In this document: positions 1 through 10,759 of the stretch, piece by piece
Position numbering within the stretch: the stretch's first letter is position 1
Layout of the letters: the number at the start of each line of letters is the position of its first letter
NCBI GenBank assembly: GCA_003339415.1
Contig: PDHQ01000009.1
Span: 280,106 to 344,105, forward strand
From: Ophiocordyceps camponoti-saundersi (nom. inval.)
Lineage: Eukaryota > Ascomycota > Sordariomycetes > Hypocreales > Ophiocordycipitaceae
Direction: 5' to 3'
Length of the DNA: 64,000 nucleotides
Translations under genes and position numbers: made by a program
Notes under the pieces: model-generated
Database searches by the model: none
The model's input: the letters and a program-made list of their open reading frames with translations, nothing else
Told to the model about the DNA's origin: nothing

Positions 1-2
1 AC

Positions 3-830
3 CTTTCCAGAGCGCAACGCGAACACCAGCTCGAGACGCTTCCCTCATGGGTGCCGAACTGGTGTGACTTTTCTGTCACGGAGAGAGACGTTGCCAAGAG
101 CCTTTCATGGCTGACTCTTCCTAATAACACGAACGCAGCGACCTTACACTTTCCCGAACACTACAATGCCTCCTTTGGGCTGCCAGCCAAGTTATACACG
201 TCGTTGGATCAGTCTGTTCTTAGACTCGGTGGCCTCAAGGTCGACACTATCGTCAGTACAACTCCATTTGACGACGAGTCGCCGTCGTGTCAAGGGCACG
301 GTGCCAGCGACTCACGGTTACTGCACTTATGGATGACTGCACTTTCATCCACGACCGAGAAAGGGGATTTCGAGGATTCGATAACTTGTTGGATCAAGGC
401 GACCACTGCCGAGCAGTATCGTCTCAGCGGGAACACACTTGAGCAGACTTTGAGAGATGGATCGGCATTCTTGCTCGACTGTCTATCCAGGAATAGGGTT
501 CATGATTATTCTCCGAAACTCTTGGCTGTGTTGAGACAACTGTCTGTTGGTGGAAAGCCACAGTCTTACAGGTCGTTGGCTGGCAACTTTTGCCTGCACA
601 GGACGTTCATCATTACCTCTGAGGGACGAATGGGCATTGGTCCAAAGGCATCGCGGCCAGGAGACTTTGTCTTTGTGATATTCGGCGGAGGCGTGCCCTA
701 TGTTATCCGACGAGAGGGCCATGTCTCCCTTTTCGTGGGAGAGTCATTCGTTGATGGGCTTATGAATGGTGAGGCCATCCAGAGTCAGCGGCGGGGTGAG
801 CTAGTAGAGGAGGTGCTCGAACTGCGATAA
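3..830 (+). CDS. HET-domain protein, C-terminal part (5' truncated by window edge)
   Basis: The reading frame is open from the left edge to the stop at 828-830, so only the last ~275 residues are seen. A short Leu-Pro-Ser-Trp-Val-Pro-Asn-Trp stretch at about 39-62 resembles the proline/tryptophan segment that follows the HET domain in fungal heterokaryon-incompatibility proteins. The C-terminus has the usual ending of this family, with GRMGIGPKASRPGD and FVIFGGGVPYVIR followed by a glycine-rich FVGESFVDGLMNGEA. Proteins of this family trigger cell death after fusion of unlike hyphae. The HET core itself lies outside the window, so activity cannot be judged. No intron is needed in the visible part. 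Its neighbour downstream is an NLR-like gene, another recognition-type protein. Confidence 0.8.
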   Translation, partial: LSRAQREHQLETLPSWVPNWCDFSVTERDVAKSLSWLTLPNNTNAATLHFPEHYNASFGLPAKLYTSLDQSVLRLGGLKVDTIVSTTPFDDESPSCQGHGASDSRLLHLWMTALSSTTEKGDFEDSITCWIKATTAEQYRLSGNTLEQTLRDGSAFLLDCLSRNRVHDYSPKLLAVLRQLSVGGKPQSYRSLAGNFCLHRTFIITSEGRMGIGPKASRPGDFVFVIFGGGVPYVIRREGHVSLFVGESFVDGLMNGEAIQSQRRGELVEEVLELR

Positions 831-1387
831 TTACCTCTCTTCAACCTTGACTACATTACCGCATGGGAGCAGAAGCCGTGAAGTTCCTGAGGCCGAGGCT
901 GTTCCAGAGATATTTCCATCGAGACTGCCAAACATCATCCTTGCATGTATAATGTACGTAGGTGTATACCTATGTATGTGCGTCTATATTCAGATAGGTT
1001 TCTGAAGGGGGCGTGGCTGAGCGGCAACAGAGGTGTGGACGGAATATAGCCAACCCCTATTCCCGTCCTTCATAGCCACCACTAACTCATGCACACCCAT
1101 CTAAGAATACCTACTGTTATACGACAGGAAGGCTGATGCTTAACACATACCGAAATATTCGTGCCAATACTTACAGTTCGAGGTATCACTTCCCTCAGCT
1201 GGCCCAAAAGCAAAAGCAAAACCTCGTCTGCCCGCTTTCACAGCAATGCCCACCTTTGTGTATAAAGCTTGGATAGCTCTCACGAAACGGTCATCCCATC
1301 GATTGCCTCCTCCTTCACAGTTAACATTGACATCAATCACTTTACATCACCCGAGATTTCTACACAAGGAAGACTTTGACTTGAAAG
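831..1387. other. Intergenic spacer between HET and NLR-like genes
   Basis: No convincing gene is seen. The stretch has short TATG/TACC-rich runs near 945-985 of the kind scattered through other spacers here. It probably contains the HET terminator and the promoter of the NLR-like gene. Confidence 0.5.
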
Positions 1388-4300
1388 ATGGCGATACCCA
1401 ATGGCTTGCCTCGCAAGTACGGACTGATACAAGTGTATCCAGACGAGGACGAAGATTCTATCCGAACAGAGTTAGAGTAAGTTCTCTCCTGACGTCTGCT
1501 TTCCTGCAGATTCTGACCTGGAGCAGCATCGTTGCCATCCACGGCTTAGATACTCATTCGCCAAAGGCATGGGTGGCTTGGAAGAGTGATGGCGACCCGT
1601 CTTCTGGACATGTCCACTGGCTTCAGGACAGAGACATGCTTCCTTCCGTGATACCAAATGCTCGCATCTTTACTTACGATTGGAACGCGGGCTTCGACAA
1701 CAATCCCGCAGCCATGTCCCTGTTCGGCCATGCCGAAGCATTGTTAGATCGGCTCCAGATTCAGAGATCCCAAGTAAGGATAGGAGTTCATGTCTCTGCT
1801 CTCGTGTTCTTCAGTCTAAGAGTAATGTGTCACAGCTTCCAGCGAATCGTCCCGTCATTTTCGTCGCGTCTTGTTTCGGTGGCCTATTGCTACTCAAGGT
1901 TTGCATCCAAGGACTTCATCACCTCAGTACAGAAGCTGATTGCTTACGCGCAGGCGCTAATCCGGGCGCGGGAGGCTCATGAGTTTAAAGACATCCTTAA
2001 GTCTACTCATGGTGTCGTATTTCTGGGAACTCCTTTTCAGGGGAGTAGCAATTCTTTCTACACCGCCACTGATCTGCGGATCGCCGTTGCGGTAGAGATG
2101 GGTTGTGACTGGAACGATGATTTGGTCAAGTATCTCAGAAATGACGCCCGGGGCCGAGGAGAGCTCGATGAGATTGTTCACCGGTTCTGCGAGATGGTGA
2201 ATGACGATGAATTCAAGCTTCCCATGATTTGTTTCTTCGAGAACCTGACGACAAACTTCACCAAAGTTATCGACAAACTCCCAGACAATTTCAAGATGTT
2301 GACCTCTAACAGTGGAATTGTAAGTTCGCCGTATCCTGTGGAGGTGAATGTAGCTGACCTTTGAGAACAGCTCGTCGAAAAACATTCAGCTTGCCTCCAA
2401 GGTATAAAATCGCAAGGATTAGACGTCAGACACTCATAAATTCCCGGGGCCCCAAGACGACGCCTATGTGAGAGTGTCTTTCCGCTTGATGAAGTTCGCA
2501 GACAAGGCATTGAAACCAAAGGGTTAGCAAAGATAATCTCTTGTACCATTCCAGAGTTGCTTCAGAGTGCTTCTTATGTATGTATGTATGTTATTGCATA
2601 TACGTATGCTAACATGACACTCGCTGCTATACATCTCCTTGGAGCCATCGATCAACAGCCACGGAAGCAGTGACAAAGACTATCACGCGGTCCTCCAACG
2701 ACTGAACACTTGTGCGTACCTGGATCGAAAAAATCGAAATACAAAACGTGTCCAAGGCACGTGCGACTGGTTCGTCTCACATGAAAAGTTCCAAGCCTGG
2801 CAGCACAGCACGTCGTCGGAAGTGCTTTGGGTGACGGCAGATCCGGGATGCGGCAAGTCAGTCTTGGCAAGGCATCTGGTTGATGAAGTTCTCCCGAAGC
2901 GTTCGAGGACAGTGTGTTACTTCTTCTTCAAGGAGGAGTACGACGACCAGCGAACGGCAATCGGCGCGCTCCGCTGCATCCTACTCCAGCTTTTCAGGGC
3001 GAGACCCGATCTACTCTCGCCCAGCATTCTCGGCGATCTCAAGATCCTTAGGGAAAGGTTAAACAACTCGTTTGGAGAACTCTGGAGTGCCCTCACCAAC
3101 GCCTCAGCTGCTCAGAGCGCCGGTGAGATCGTCTGCGTGCTCGATGCCCTTGATGAGTGCGAGTATCAGGGCATGTCTCAATTGATTGCCGAGATAAGGA
3201 GCCTCTGCGGAACAAAGAAAACGGAAAAGCACTTGAACTTGAAGTTTCTCATCACAAGCAGACCCTGTCGTCCGATCCGCATGGAGCTCAGATCTCTCGC
3301 ATCCCAAACATCGCCCATTATTCGCTTAAGTGGCGAAGACGAAGAGGAGGCTGCACAAATAGCCCAAGAAATACAGACCTTTATCAGGTTCAAGGTCCAG
3401 GATGTCGGAGCACGATTGCAGCTCTCGGACAGGAAGAAAAGTCTTCTGTGGGAGAAGCTTACGACAGTGCCTAACAGGACATACCTGTGGGCACACCTTT
3501 GCTTCGAGGTGATAGAGAAGGAATACAACATCGACAGACCCGGAATCAGAGAGATGGCTTCTCATCTTCCTGGAAGCTTGGACAAAGCGTATGACAGCAT
3601 CCTTTGCAAGACTTACAATGCTAGAATAACCAAGAGGATTCTACATATAGTTGTGGCAGCGGCTCGACCACTAACCTTGAGGGAGATGAACCTGGCCTTG
3701 AAGATTTACGAGAAAAAACCTCAATCCTTCGGCGACATTTCACTTCCAAGCGATAGTCGTTTTCAAGAGGAGTTGCGGGAGACGTGTGGGCTTTTCATAA
3801 CAGTCGTTGGCTCCAAGGTATACCTGCTTCACCAAACGGCAAAGGAATTCTTGGTCCAACCCAACAACGTGGGCTTTCGAGATTCAAGAGGCCTTGCTTG
3901 GAGACAGGTGCTCCAACGGCAAGAGTCTCATCGGATCCTTGCCGAGATCTGCATGCAGTACCTGCTTCTCAAAGAGTTTGAGAACTCTTCAGTAGAGGAT
4001 CAAGTGTCTGAATACGATCTTCTAGACTACTCGGCAAAGCATTGGGCCACTCATTTCCGGGAGTCACAGAAGAAGACACCGGAGATGACTGAATCAGCTC
4101 GTGCAATATGCAAAGCAGGATCAACCCGCTTCAAAACTTGGTTCAAAGTTTACTGGCCAAACATGAACACCGCAGTACCCGAGGGATTCACCACGCTCAT
4201 GGCCGCGTCTTACTTTGGTCTGATAAGCGTGGTAAAGTCTCTACTCACAGACGACGACGTTGATGTCGACGTTCTGGAGGCCACAAGTCATCGGTCCGCC

Positions 4301-5530
4301 CTGTCGTGGGCTGCTGAAGGCGGCTTTCACGACGTCGTCAAACTGTTGATCAAAGGCTCAGGATCCTCCTACCTCAGCTGCATCTCGAAATCAATACCAG
4401 GTATGAAAGTCACAGTTGACTCACCTGATAGTCAAGGCCGAACACCGTTATCACACGCCGTTTGGAGCGGGAACGTGGAGACCGTCAAGTATCTGGTTAA
4501 GGCCGGGGCTTCGGTAGGCTTCAAGGACGACATTGGTGGAACACCAGTTCTTTATGCCATCTTCAGCCATCAGGAAGAGATACTGGATATTCTCTTGAAA
4601 GGCAAACGCCGCGTTCTTGCAACCAAGGAAATTGGCGAGAAGCTCCTCCTTTCCGCAGCAAGGCAAGGCCAACTTTCCTTGATAAAGCTGCTACTCGATG
4701 CCAACGTCGATACGGAGACCAGAGATATTCATCAGAAAACGCCACTCTTTGCAGCTATCCTGAATAACCACCAAGAGGCGGCAAGACTTCTCCTTGACAG
4801 GGGAGCCAACAAAGAGGCCAGGGATTCTTACAAGAGGACGCCACTCACTACAGCCATAGAGAGCCAGAAAGAAAGGGCCACGAGACTGCTGATCGAAAAG
4901 GGCGCCGACATAGAGGCCAGGGATTGTTTCGAAAAGACACCACTTATTACAGCTATAGAGTACCACAGTAAAGCGGCCTTAAAACTGCTTCTCGAGAGAG
5001 GGGCCGATACTGAGGCAAGGGATAAGTACGCAAGAACACCACTAACTACAGCCATAGAGAGAAACAACGAAGCTGCCACGATACTACTCCTCAAAGAACC
5101 GCGCGTCGACATAGAGGCGAGGGACGATTACGAAAGAACACCGCTTATTATAGCCATAGAGAGACGCAACGAGGTGGCCATAAGACTGCTCCTCAAAGCA
5201 GGCGCTAACAAGGAGGCGAGGGATAAGTACGAAAGGACACCACTTATCGTAGCCATGCACAGCAGCACCGAAGTCGCTATAAGACTTCTCCTGGAAGAAG
5301 GTGTCGATGTGGAAGCAATGGATAACGAGGGGAAAACACCACTTGATATAGCTTCGGAGAGCTACAACGAAGTGGCCGCGAGACTGCTTATCGACGCTGG
5401 TGCCCAAGACACGCATCGTTGGTCGAGGAAAAGACTCACGAGACATGGCAATAGCAGCAGGAGCGAGGCAAATCTGATGAAGAAATCAGCGGAGAGAGAC
5501 ACAACAGGAGGAGAAGATGAGGCTGGCTGA
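1388..5530 (+). CDS. NLR-like protein: alpha/beta-hydrolase, NACHT, ankyrin repeats (exon model uncertain near 2402-2494)
   Basis: Proposed exons are 1388-1476, 1527-1773, 1836-1898, 1954-2319, 2371-2401, 2495-2577 and 2645-5530, giving 1254 codons in frame. The N-terminus reads DIVAIHGLDTHSPKAW and then FVASCFGG, a PGAP1/lipase-like hydrolase fold with Cys where the nucleophile Ser of GHSLGG would be. The NACHT domain has a P-loop (ADPGCGKSVLA) and a Walker B stretch (VCVLDALDECE). About 12 ankyrin repeats fill 4180-5420. The long exon has no ATG at its start. Its acceptor at 2644 pairs in phase with a GTATGT donor at 2578 and a GCTAAC branch site, so hydrolase and NACHT belong to one transcript. 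Read straight through without the 93-nt intron 2402-2494, the frame meets a TAA at 2437-2439. That intron has a weak acceptor, so a broken gene is possible. The acceptor at 1835 could also be 1814. Confidence 0.72.
4690..5412 (+). repeat. Tandem near-identical ankyrin repeats (99-nt period)
   Basis: At least seven consecutive 33-residue units share RTPLTTAIE-like cores followed by LLLE-GAD-EARD. They are clearly more alike to each other than the earlier, diverged ankyrin units at 4180-4690. Such internal similarity points to recent unit duplication or gene conversion, as known for repeat domains of fungal incompatibility NLRs. Confidence 0.8.
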
Positions 5531-7527
5531 GGCCTACAAGAAGAGATTACCTAGGGTTGTGTTGGACGGCCAGCATGAAGTGTAGCATGTAAGAAGAGAT
5601 TGATAGCGAACGCATGTCCTACATAATAATTAATCTGAACCTGATTACGGCTTGCATCAATATCTGCTCTATCAATTTAATTATCAGGATCATCAAAGGC
5701 AGAATTGTCTGAACCAGCAGAGACTGAGTTTCCTTAGACAAGGGCTATTTTATATATTCGTTTTCTTGTCTACATACTTGCCGTCGACCCCTCTGAAATC
5801 GGAAATCGGAGCTGTGATCTCGATACGCGGGTGCTCGGGAACTCGAAGTTCCTTATGATAATGACCTAGTCGCCCGGGGTGTCTATTAGTTGTATCCCTC
5901 ATGGAGTGACGCGGCTCTATCAGAGCTGGTGGAACTAGATTATCATCACCTTGAAAGAGCTCTCATGCTGGTTTTTTTTAGTTTGCTTCATAAGGGTCTC
6001 GCACAGGGGGTGTAATGGAAGAAGCCTTCGCCAAGAGTCTGTAACTATTTTGACTAAAAAGAGTTTCTGTCCCCTTTCATGCGAGTTTCTCCCATTCCAC
6101 GCCAGTTTCTCCCCTTTCACCTATAAGAAGTCAAGAGAAACCAATCACTACTCTTCAGAGTGGGTAAGATTTCCCGTCCACGAGTGATGCGGTGTTGTTG
6201 GTAACGCGGGTTCCAAGTCCATCTCCCGTCCTATCGTCCAGTCGACATATTTGTCTATTATAATTACAATGAATCGTCCCTCCCGGATCCTCTTTCACTG
6301 GCTCTAGACGCGTTGTCCAGCTTGACGGCGTTATAGAGGACTTGTGAGCACATTTAAAAGGCACAACGTTTGTTCAATAGAATAAGAGGGGGTTTCTAGA
6401 CCTCTCTATAACTCTATGACAGCTGGTCAAGACATCGTAGCGGGGGAAAGTCTGGTCAGAGCTGGGCATATCTAATGGGGTGACCTGTCGGAACAATTGG
6501 ACGGAGGATTTTAACCACAATGATACGGACAGTAGACCCGGTCATCGAGTTTACATGCCAAAGGTGGGATAAGAATACGACTGTCTGATGTCTATATGTA
6601 AAGATGAATGTCTCCTTCTACCCGATGCTCACTCCTTCTGAAGCGATTTCGTGCAGCGTAAGGATTATACGTGTCTTCGTTCATGACGGTCAAATCAGAT
6701 GCCAGAAACCAAGAACCAATCCTAACCGTTTTTGCCTTAAAATTCCTTATATGGGCCGAGAACCTTGGCCCCTACCTAGGCTTTGCGCATACGTGTATCA
6801 TGCGGTTTGCTATAGAGATTATCAAGACATCTCTTTTCCTCTCATCTACACGGCGAGCTTGCAATAGATACGACATACCTCAATGCCGAGAGTAAATACA
6901 TATGCAGCCAGAGTCCCGCCCAAGGTGAAATCCACGTCGGGTTTTTCCCGCCTTTCGATCCGGAAGCCTCGGCTTTGGCATCAACAAGCGCTCGTTTAGA
7001 GTTTCAATACGAAGAAAAATTATATAGACGGTGTGATTATGTCCCCTCAATCAGCTGTCGGATTCTCCAATGCCAAATCGCCGCCGCACGCTGATGGCGA
7101 TAGCTCCTTTGCTTCTGCTCCGACGCTGCCGAAGGAGTCCCAGACTTGCTGGAGTATTGATATGCGACTGTTTCTTGTCAGCTGGCGTTTCCATCAGTCA
7201 AGAAGGGCTCGGCCAATACGACCCGCAAGTTCAATGGACTGGTCTGATGTATACTGCATGGAGTCAAAGGGCATTCTATCAACTCTTGGTAAGACGTTGA
7301 CGGGTTCCGGTTAGAAAGGCGACAAATTTCGGAAGACACGTTATCTTGATTATCTGTACATAGTTTCTATTACTCTCTCACCATCTATAAAGACTCCATC
7401 AGTGCCCATCTATGTTGCGAAAGATGCAGACCACCATCTTCTCACAAGTCAGAAGCTCAACGCTAATCATCCATCCGCTCCTTCGCTCTCCTTACCTGCA
7501 ACCTATTTATCTCCAAGAAGAGGAAGA
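5531..7527. other. Gene-poor spacer
   Basis: No gene is recognised. The stretch is richer in A/T than the flanking genes. Reading frames of 60-90 codons at 6604-6895 and 7033-7314 show no family resemblance and no splice structure that I could support. At 6060-6120 there are three short, related TTTCTCCC/TTTCTGTCCCC-type segments. Confidence 0.4.
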
Positions 7528-7788
7528 ATGCTTTTCAAGGATCTCATCCTTGCTGCCGCCTTTGCTATGGGCAAGGTCTACGCCAACTACGGTCGATGGG
7601 AGGTTCACGACAGAAACACCACGCAATTCAAAATACGCCCAAGAGCCATGAACATTGCCTTTCCAGGCAGAGACCCAGGCATCATTGCTAGCGCGAGTCC
7701 GGACGAGGCTATCAGGTGTCGGATCAACTGGTGTTACAGTCCTCGTCGTCATCGTTGTGTTAGACGGCGCGGCCGATTCTGCCCTTGA
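7528..7788 (+). CDS. Small secreted cysteine/arginine-rich protein
   Basis: An 86-residue single-exon protein. The ATG at 7528 is chosen because it opens directly on a classical signal peptide (MLFKDLILAAAFAMGKVYA). The mature part is about 67 residues. It ends in a compact tail with four cysteines (CRINWC, then C and C near the end) embedded in many arginines. This layout suits a small disulfide-bonded secreted peptide such as an effector or antimicrobial protein, but no family is recognised. The frame extends upstream to 7402 without a stop, so a longer N-terminus is possible but would hide the signal peptide. It stands alone in a gene-poor stretch, as many effector candidates do. Confidence 0.5.
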   Translation: MLFKDLILAAAFAMGKVYANYGRWEVHDRNTTQFKIRPRAMNIAFPGRDPGIIASASPDEAIRCRINWCYSPRRHRCVRRRGRFCP

Positions 7789-9514
7789 CGGAGGTTAACG
7801 AAACTGTTAGCAATGAGATTATGATGGGCATCTGGAGAGATTTGCGAATGGAAGCAAGGAAAAAGGCCGGGTCAATCTCTCATATTCTGAATGAACTATA
7901 GAAAACAGGTTATATGCATAGTTCTAGCACCTTTCATTAATATTTCTTCTTTCTCAAGTCTTTGTCTACTTCTCCTCTAGTTGGATGAAGCGCCATTAAT
8001 AAATGAGGAGGAAAGTCTATGATGCATTGGAGGTTCAGCTGAAGTTGCTAGAGCCACCTCTGTGTCATCAACTGAATGTTAATCTCAGAGACAACATCGC
8101 CATAGTGTTGTTCATTGCGCCTTGCCGCTCTCAGCTACCAACGCAACACCAAGTGCGAAAGATCAGTCAACGTACATATCATCTCCCCTTACCAAGAAGT
8201 ATGATACAACTCTACCTCCACCAGTCTATAAGGATTTCAGATCGCAAGCCAAGCGAGCTGCGAAGCAGAAATGGAATCCTTACCCTAATAAGTGCGCTCA
8301 TCCATTCTTAACAACCTTGTTAACTCTGTTCCGTCCCCTTGAGACTTGCGGTTAATAGTCTGATCTGTTATAGTTGATTTCACAAACCATCAAGTCTAGT
8401 TGGATAGCCCATGACTTAAGAAAGCCCTTTCGTAATAGCATCCTTCGCTCATCTCACGTCGTCTCCGAGGCACGTCTTTGAAGCAGTTGACTCGGCGCCT
8501 TGCCAGCCCTCAATCAACGCTGTGAATACTACCATACATGACGAGCCTAGCTCATCGCCACTCAGCAGCACGTCGTTTCCCTCGCCAAGGAAATCGTCCC
8601 CCTGCGTTTATGCCCCGGAGTGCTCGAGGATGGGGCACAAGATATCTAGTCTCCGTGTCCACTCCACACGGGGAAGTGGGTTACCGTTCTATAAGAATCT
8701 CACAGCTTCATTGAACTACAAACCTTACATCGTAACAGTCAATTCATGCGTAAGGTGGACTATCGTAACACACATGCATTAAGAACAACGTCTTTTTCGG
8801 AAACCGGCTTCATTCTTCCTGAATGTAGGGTTCCTTTGCTTGCAGGCTTTGAGATAGTCCTTGACTTCATGCTGCCTACGCCCAACGCAATTATCTAGAA
8901 TAGGTACATTTCAGCCTACCTAAAACTGGCGGAGCTTTTCAGCAAGAGTGGCTACCAAACAGGTCATGTCCCTACCCAGCTGATAGCGCAACCTATATCA
9001 TCGCATTGCGTAAAAACATGCGAGAAAAATAAGCGATGCTTCTCTTCCCGTTATCATTAACCGGCGGACATTAAGATTTCGTAACTTCTTTCTTTCGCGA
9101 GATAGTGGTTCTCCTATAGGCACGTTACCGTAAAGGGCCATTGCTCTCCGAAGACAACTCTTGGCAGTGCGACGCCAATGACTTGTTTTGTATATAACGA
9201 GTGCAAGTAGGTAGAATAGGAGAGCTACATATACTGATAGCGAATACCTCACTCTGCAGCATTCTTTTCTTCAGGCTCTGCCCGATACTCTCATTTAGGC
9301 TTCTTTGTTCTCGGACGTCCTCCTTCTTACGGGTTGTGCTACTTTGTCCTTTGAAACAATTCCTCATCGACGGGTTGCTATAAATATCAAGTGGTAGTTT
9401 TCTTTAATTCTCTAGTTACCTTTCTTCATAGATATCAAGTTTCTAATCAACAGAGAGTTTTTTTTAAAAAAAAGGAAAGAAAGAAAAAGACCGCATAACT
9501 ACCTAGTCATCGTC
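7789..9514. other. Gene-poor spacer
   Basis: No recognisable gene. Frames at 8003-8311 and 8522-8782 have low-information composition. A run of T then A at about 9450-9490 precedes the next gene. Confidence 0.4.
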
Positions 9515-10369
9515 ATGTCGATATCTTCTTTGTATTCGTGCGGCACCATGATGCCTTACCAGGTTAATCCCCTCTGGCCAGTTGGAACAAATTTCACAAC
9601 TTCCCATCCCCTGGACTGGCTGGGATATCCACTGAACCACAGTAGCAGCCTGGGAGTCAAGATTATGCGAACTCTACCAGTCGGTCTCCGCATCGATATC
9701 GCCCAGACAAAAGGCTGGGACGCGGGTACTTTTATCGAAGAGGTTGACTTTGCCCTTAAGCTTCTGCATAACGACGATGCCGTCAAGACCTGGTATTTCG
9801 ATCATGGATTCATCGGCCAGAAAATCTGCTGGGACAAAGATGTGCCATCCGTCCTTGATAGTCACTCCAACGTCGTAGGTGGCCTTTCGTCATTGATTGT
9901 GCGTCCGGAGCACATCAGCGATGACCTACCGGCGAGGAGGTTCTACCCAGGCTTACCCCCTTGGTACATGGCGAGAGGGAGTCCGCATTGCATCAACGCA
10001 TCTAACCCTCACTACGAAACCGTCTCGAGGGTCGTGCTCGATGCCATGTCCTGTAACTTCCATACTCACCAGACCAATGCAAATTATCTAGGTATGGTCC
10101 GCCACAGACTCAGAGAGTATGCGCATCCGATGCTTCGAGCTATATACTATGCTTCCATCAAGAACTATGATTGCCCGCACATCAGGAGTTGCTTTTGGTA
10201 CAGTGCAGGTAACGGGAAGCATCATCGGGCCATGACGCCTCCGAATTTCTTTGGGTTCGCAAAGGTTCTTCGGGGGCTGTTCAGGAACAAGGAGTCGGTT
10301 TGCGTTCTCTTCGGGAATGTCCCTTCTCCTGTCGGCTATCATAACATTCTAGTCAGACCGCGGAAGTAG
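9515..10369 (+). CDS. Hypothetical protein (orphan)
   Basis: A single-exon frame of 284 codons with natural amino-acid composition. It is rich in aromatic residues, His and Cys, and has no low-complexity stretch, which supports real coding. I do not recognise a family. There is no signal peptide, membrane span or known catalytic motif. A second in-frame ATG follows 11 codons later at about 9548 and could be the true start. The leader is an oligo-T/oligo-A run. The next gene downstream is a GH16 enzyme on the same strand, with a 390-bp spacer. Confidence 0.55.
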   Translation: MSISSLYSCGTMMPYQVNPLWPVGTNFTTSHPLDWLGYPLNHSSSLGVKIMRTLPVGLRIDIAQTKGWDAGTFIEEVDFALKLLHNDDAVKTWYFDHGFIGQKICWDKDVPSVLDSHSNVVGGLSSLIVRPEHISDDLPARRFYPGLPPWYMARGSPHCINASNPHYETVSRVVLDAMSCNFHTHQTNANYLGMVRHRLREYAHPMLRAIYYASIKNYDCPHIRSCFWYSAGNGKHHRAMTPPNFFGFAKVLRGLFRNKESVCVLFGNVPSPVGYHNILVRPRK

Positions 10370-10759
10370 TGAGATGGAGGCTCAAGGAGACGGATAAAAC
10401 GGTATGAACGAAGGCATGGATCTTTCGGTGTAGATTAACTGGAAAGGGGGGGAAACAGAGTTATGCTCGGATTGCTGCGTGGCTTCATCCACGTACTAAT
10501 TCTGCTACTTGATCTGTGGTGCAGATCTTGTGGTGCAGGTCGAGGCATGCATGATGCAGAGACATGTGGTCTAAGAAAGTTTCGATAACTCAAGCCAAAG
10601 ACTAAAAATCTTTTCAAGGGCACTCGAAGGCAGTGTGAAACCATGTGTCAAAGTCTGAGTTGCTCGTGACTTTAAATATTGGATAACTGAAAGTGAAACC
10701 CGGAGCAGGGAGTGTCTCTCGCCAGTTGAATCGTAGAATGCTCAAAGAGCTAGCGCGTT
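10370..10759. other. Spacer between orphan gene and GH16 gene
   Basis: Nothing beyond the probable terminator of the upstream gene and the promoter of the GH16 gene is visible. Confidence 0.4.

Noticed and set aside
4690..5412. CRISPR-like regular repeats
   Set aside because: The periodicity is a 99-nt coding ankyrin repeat in a eukaryotic gene.
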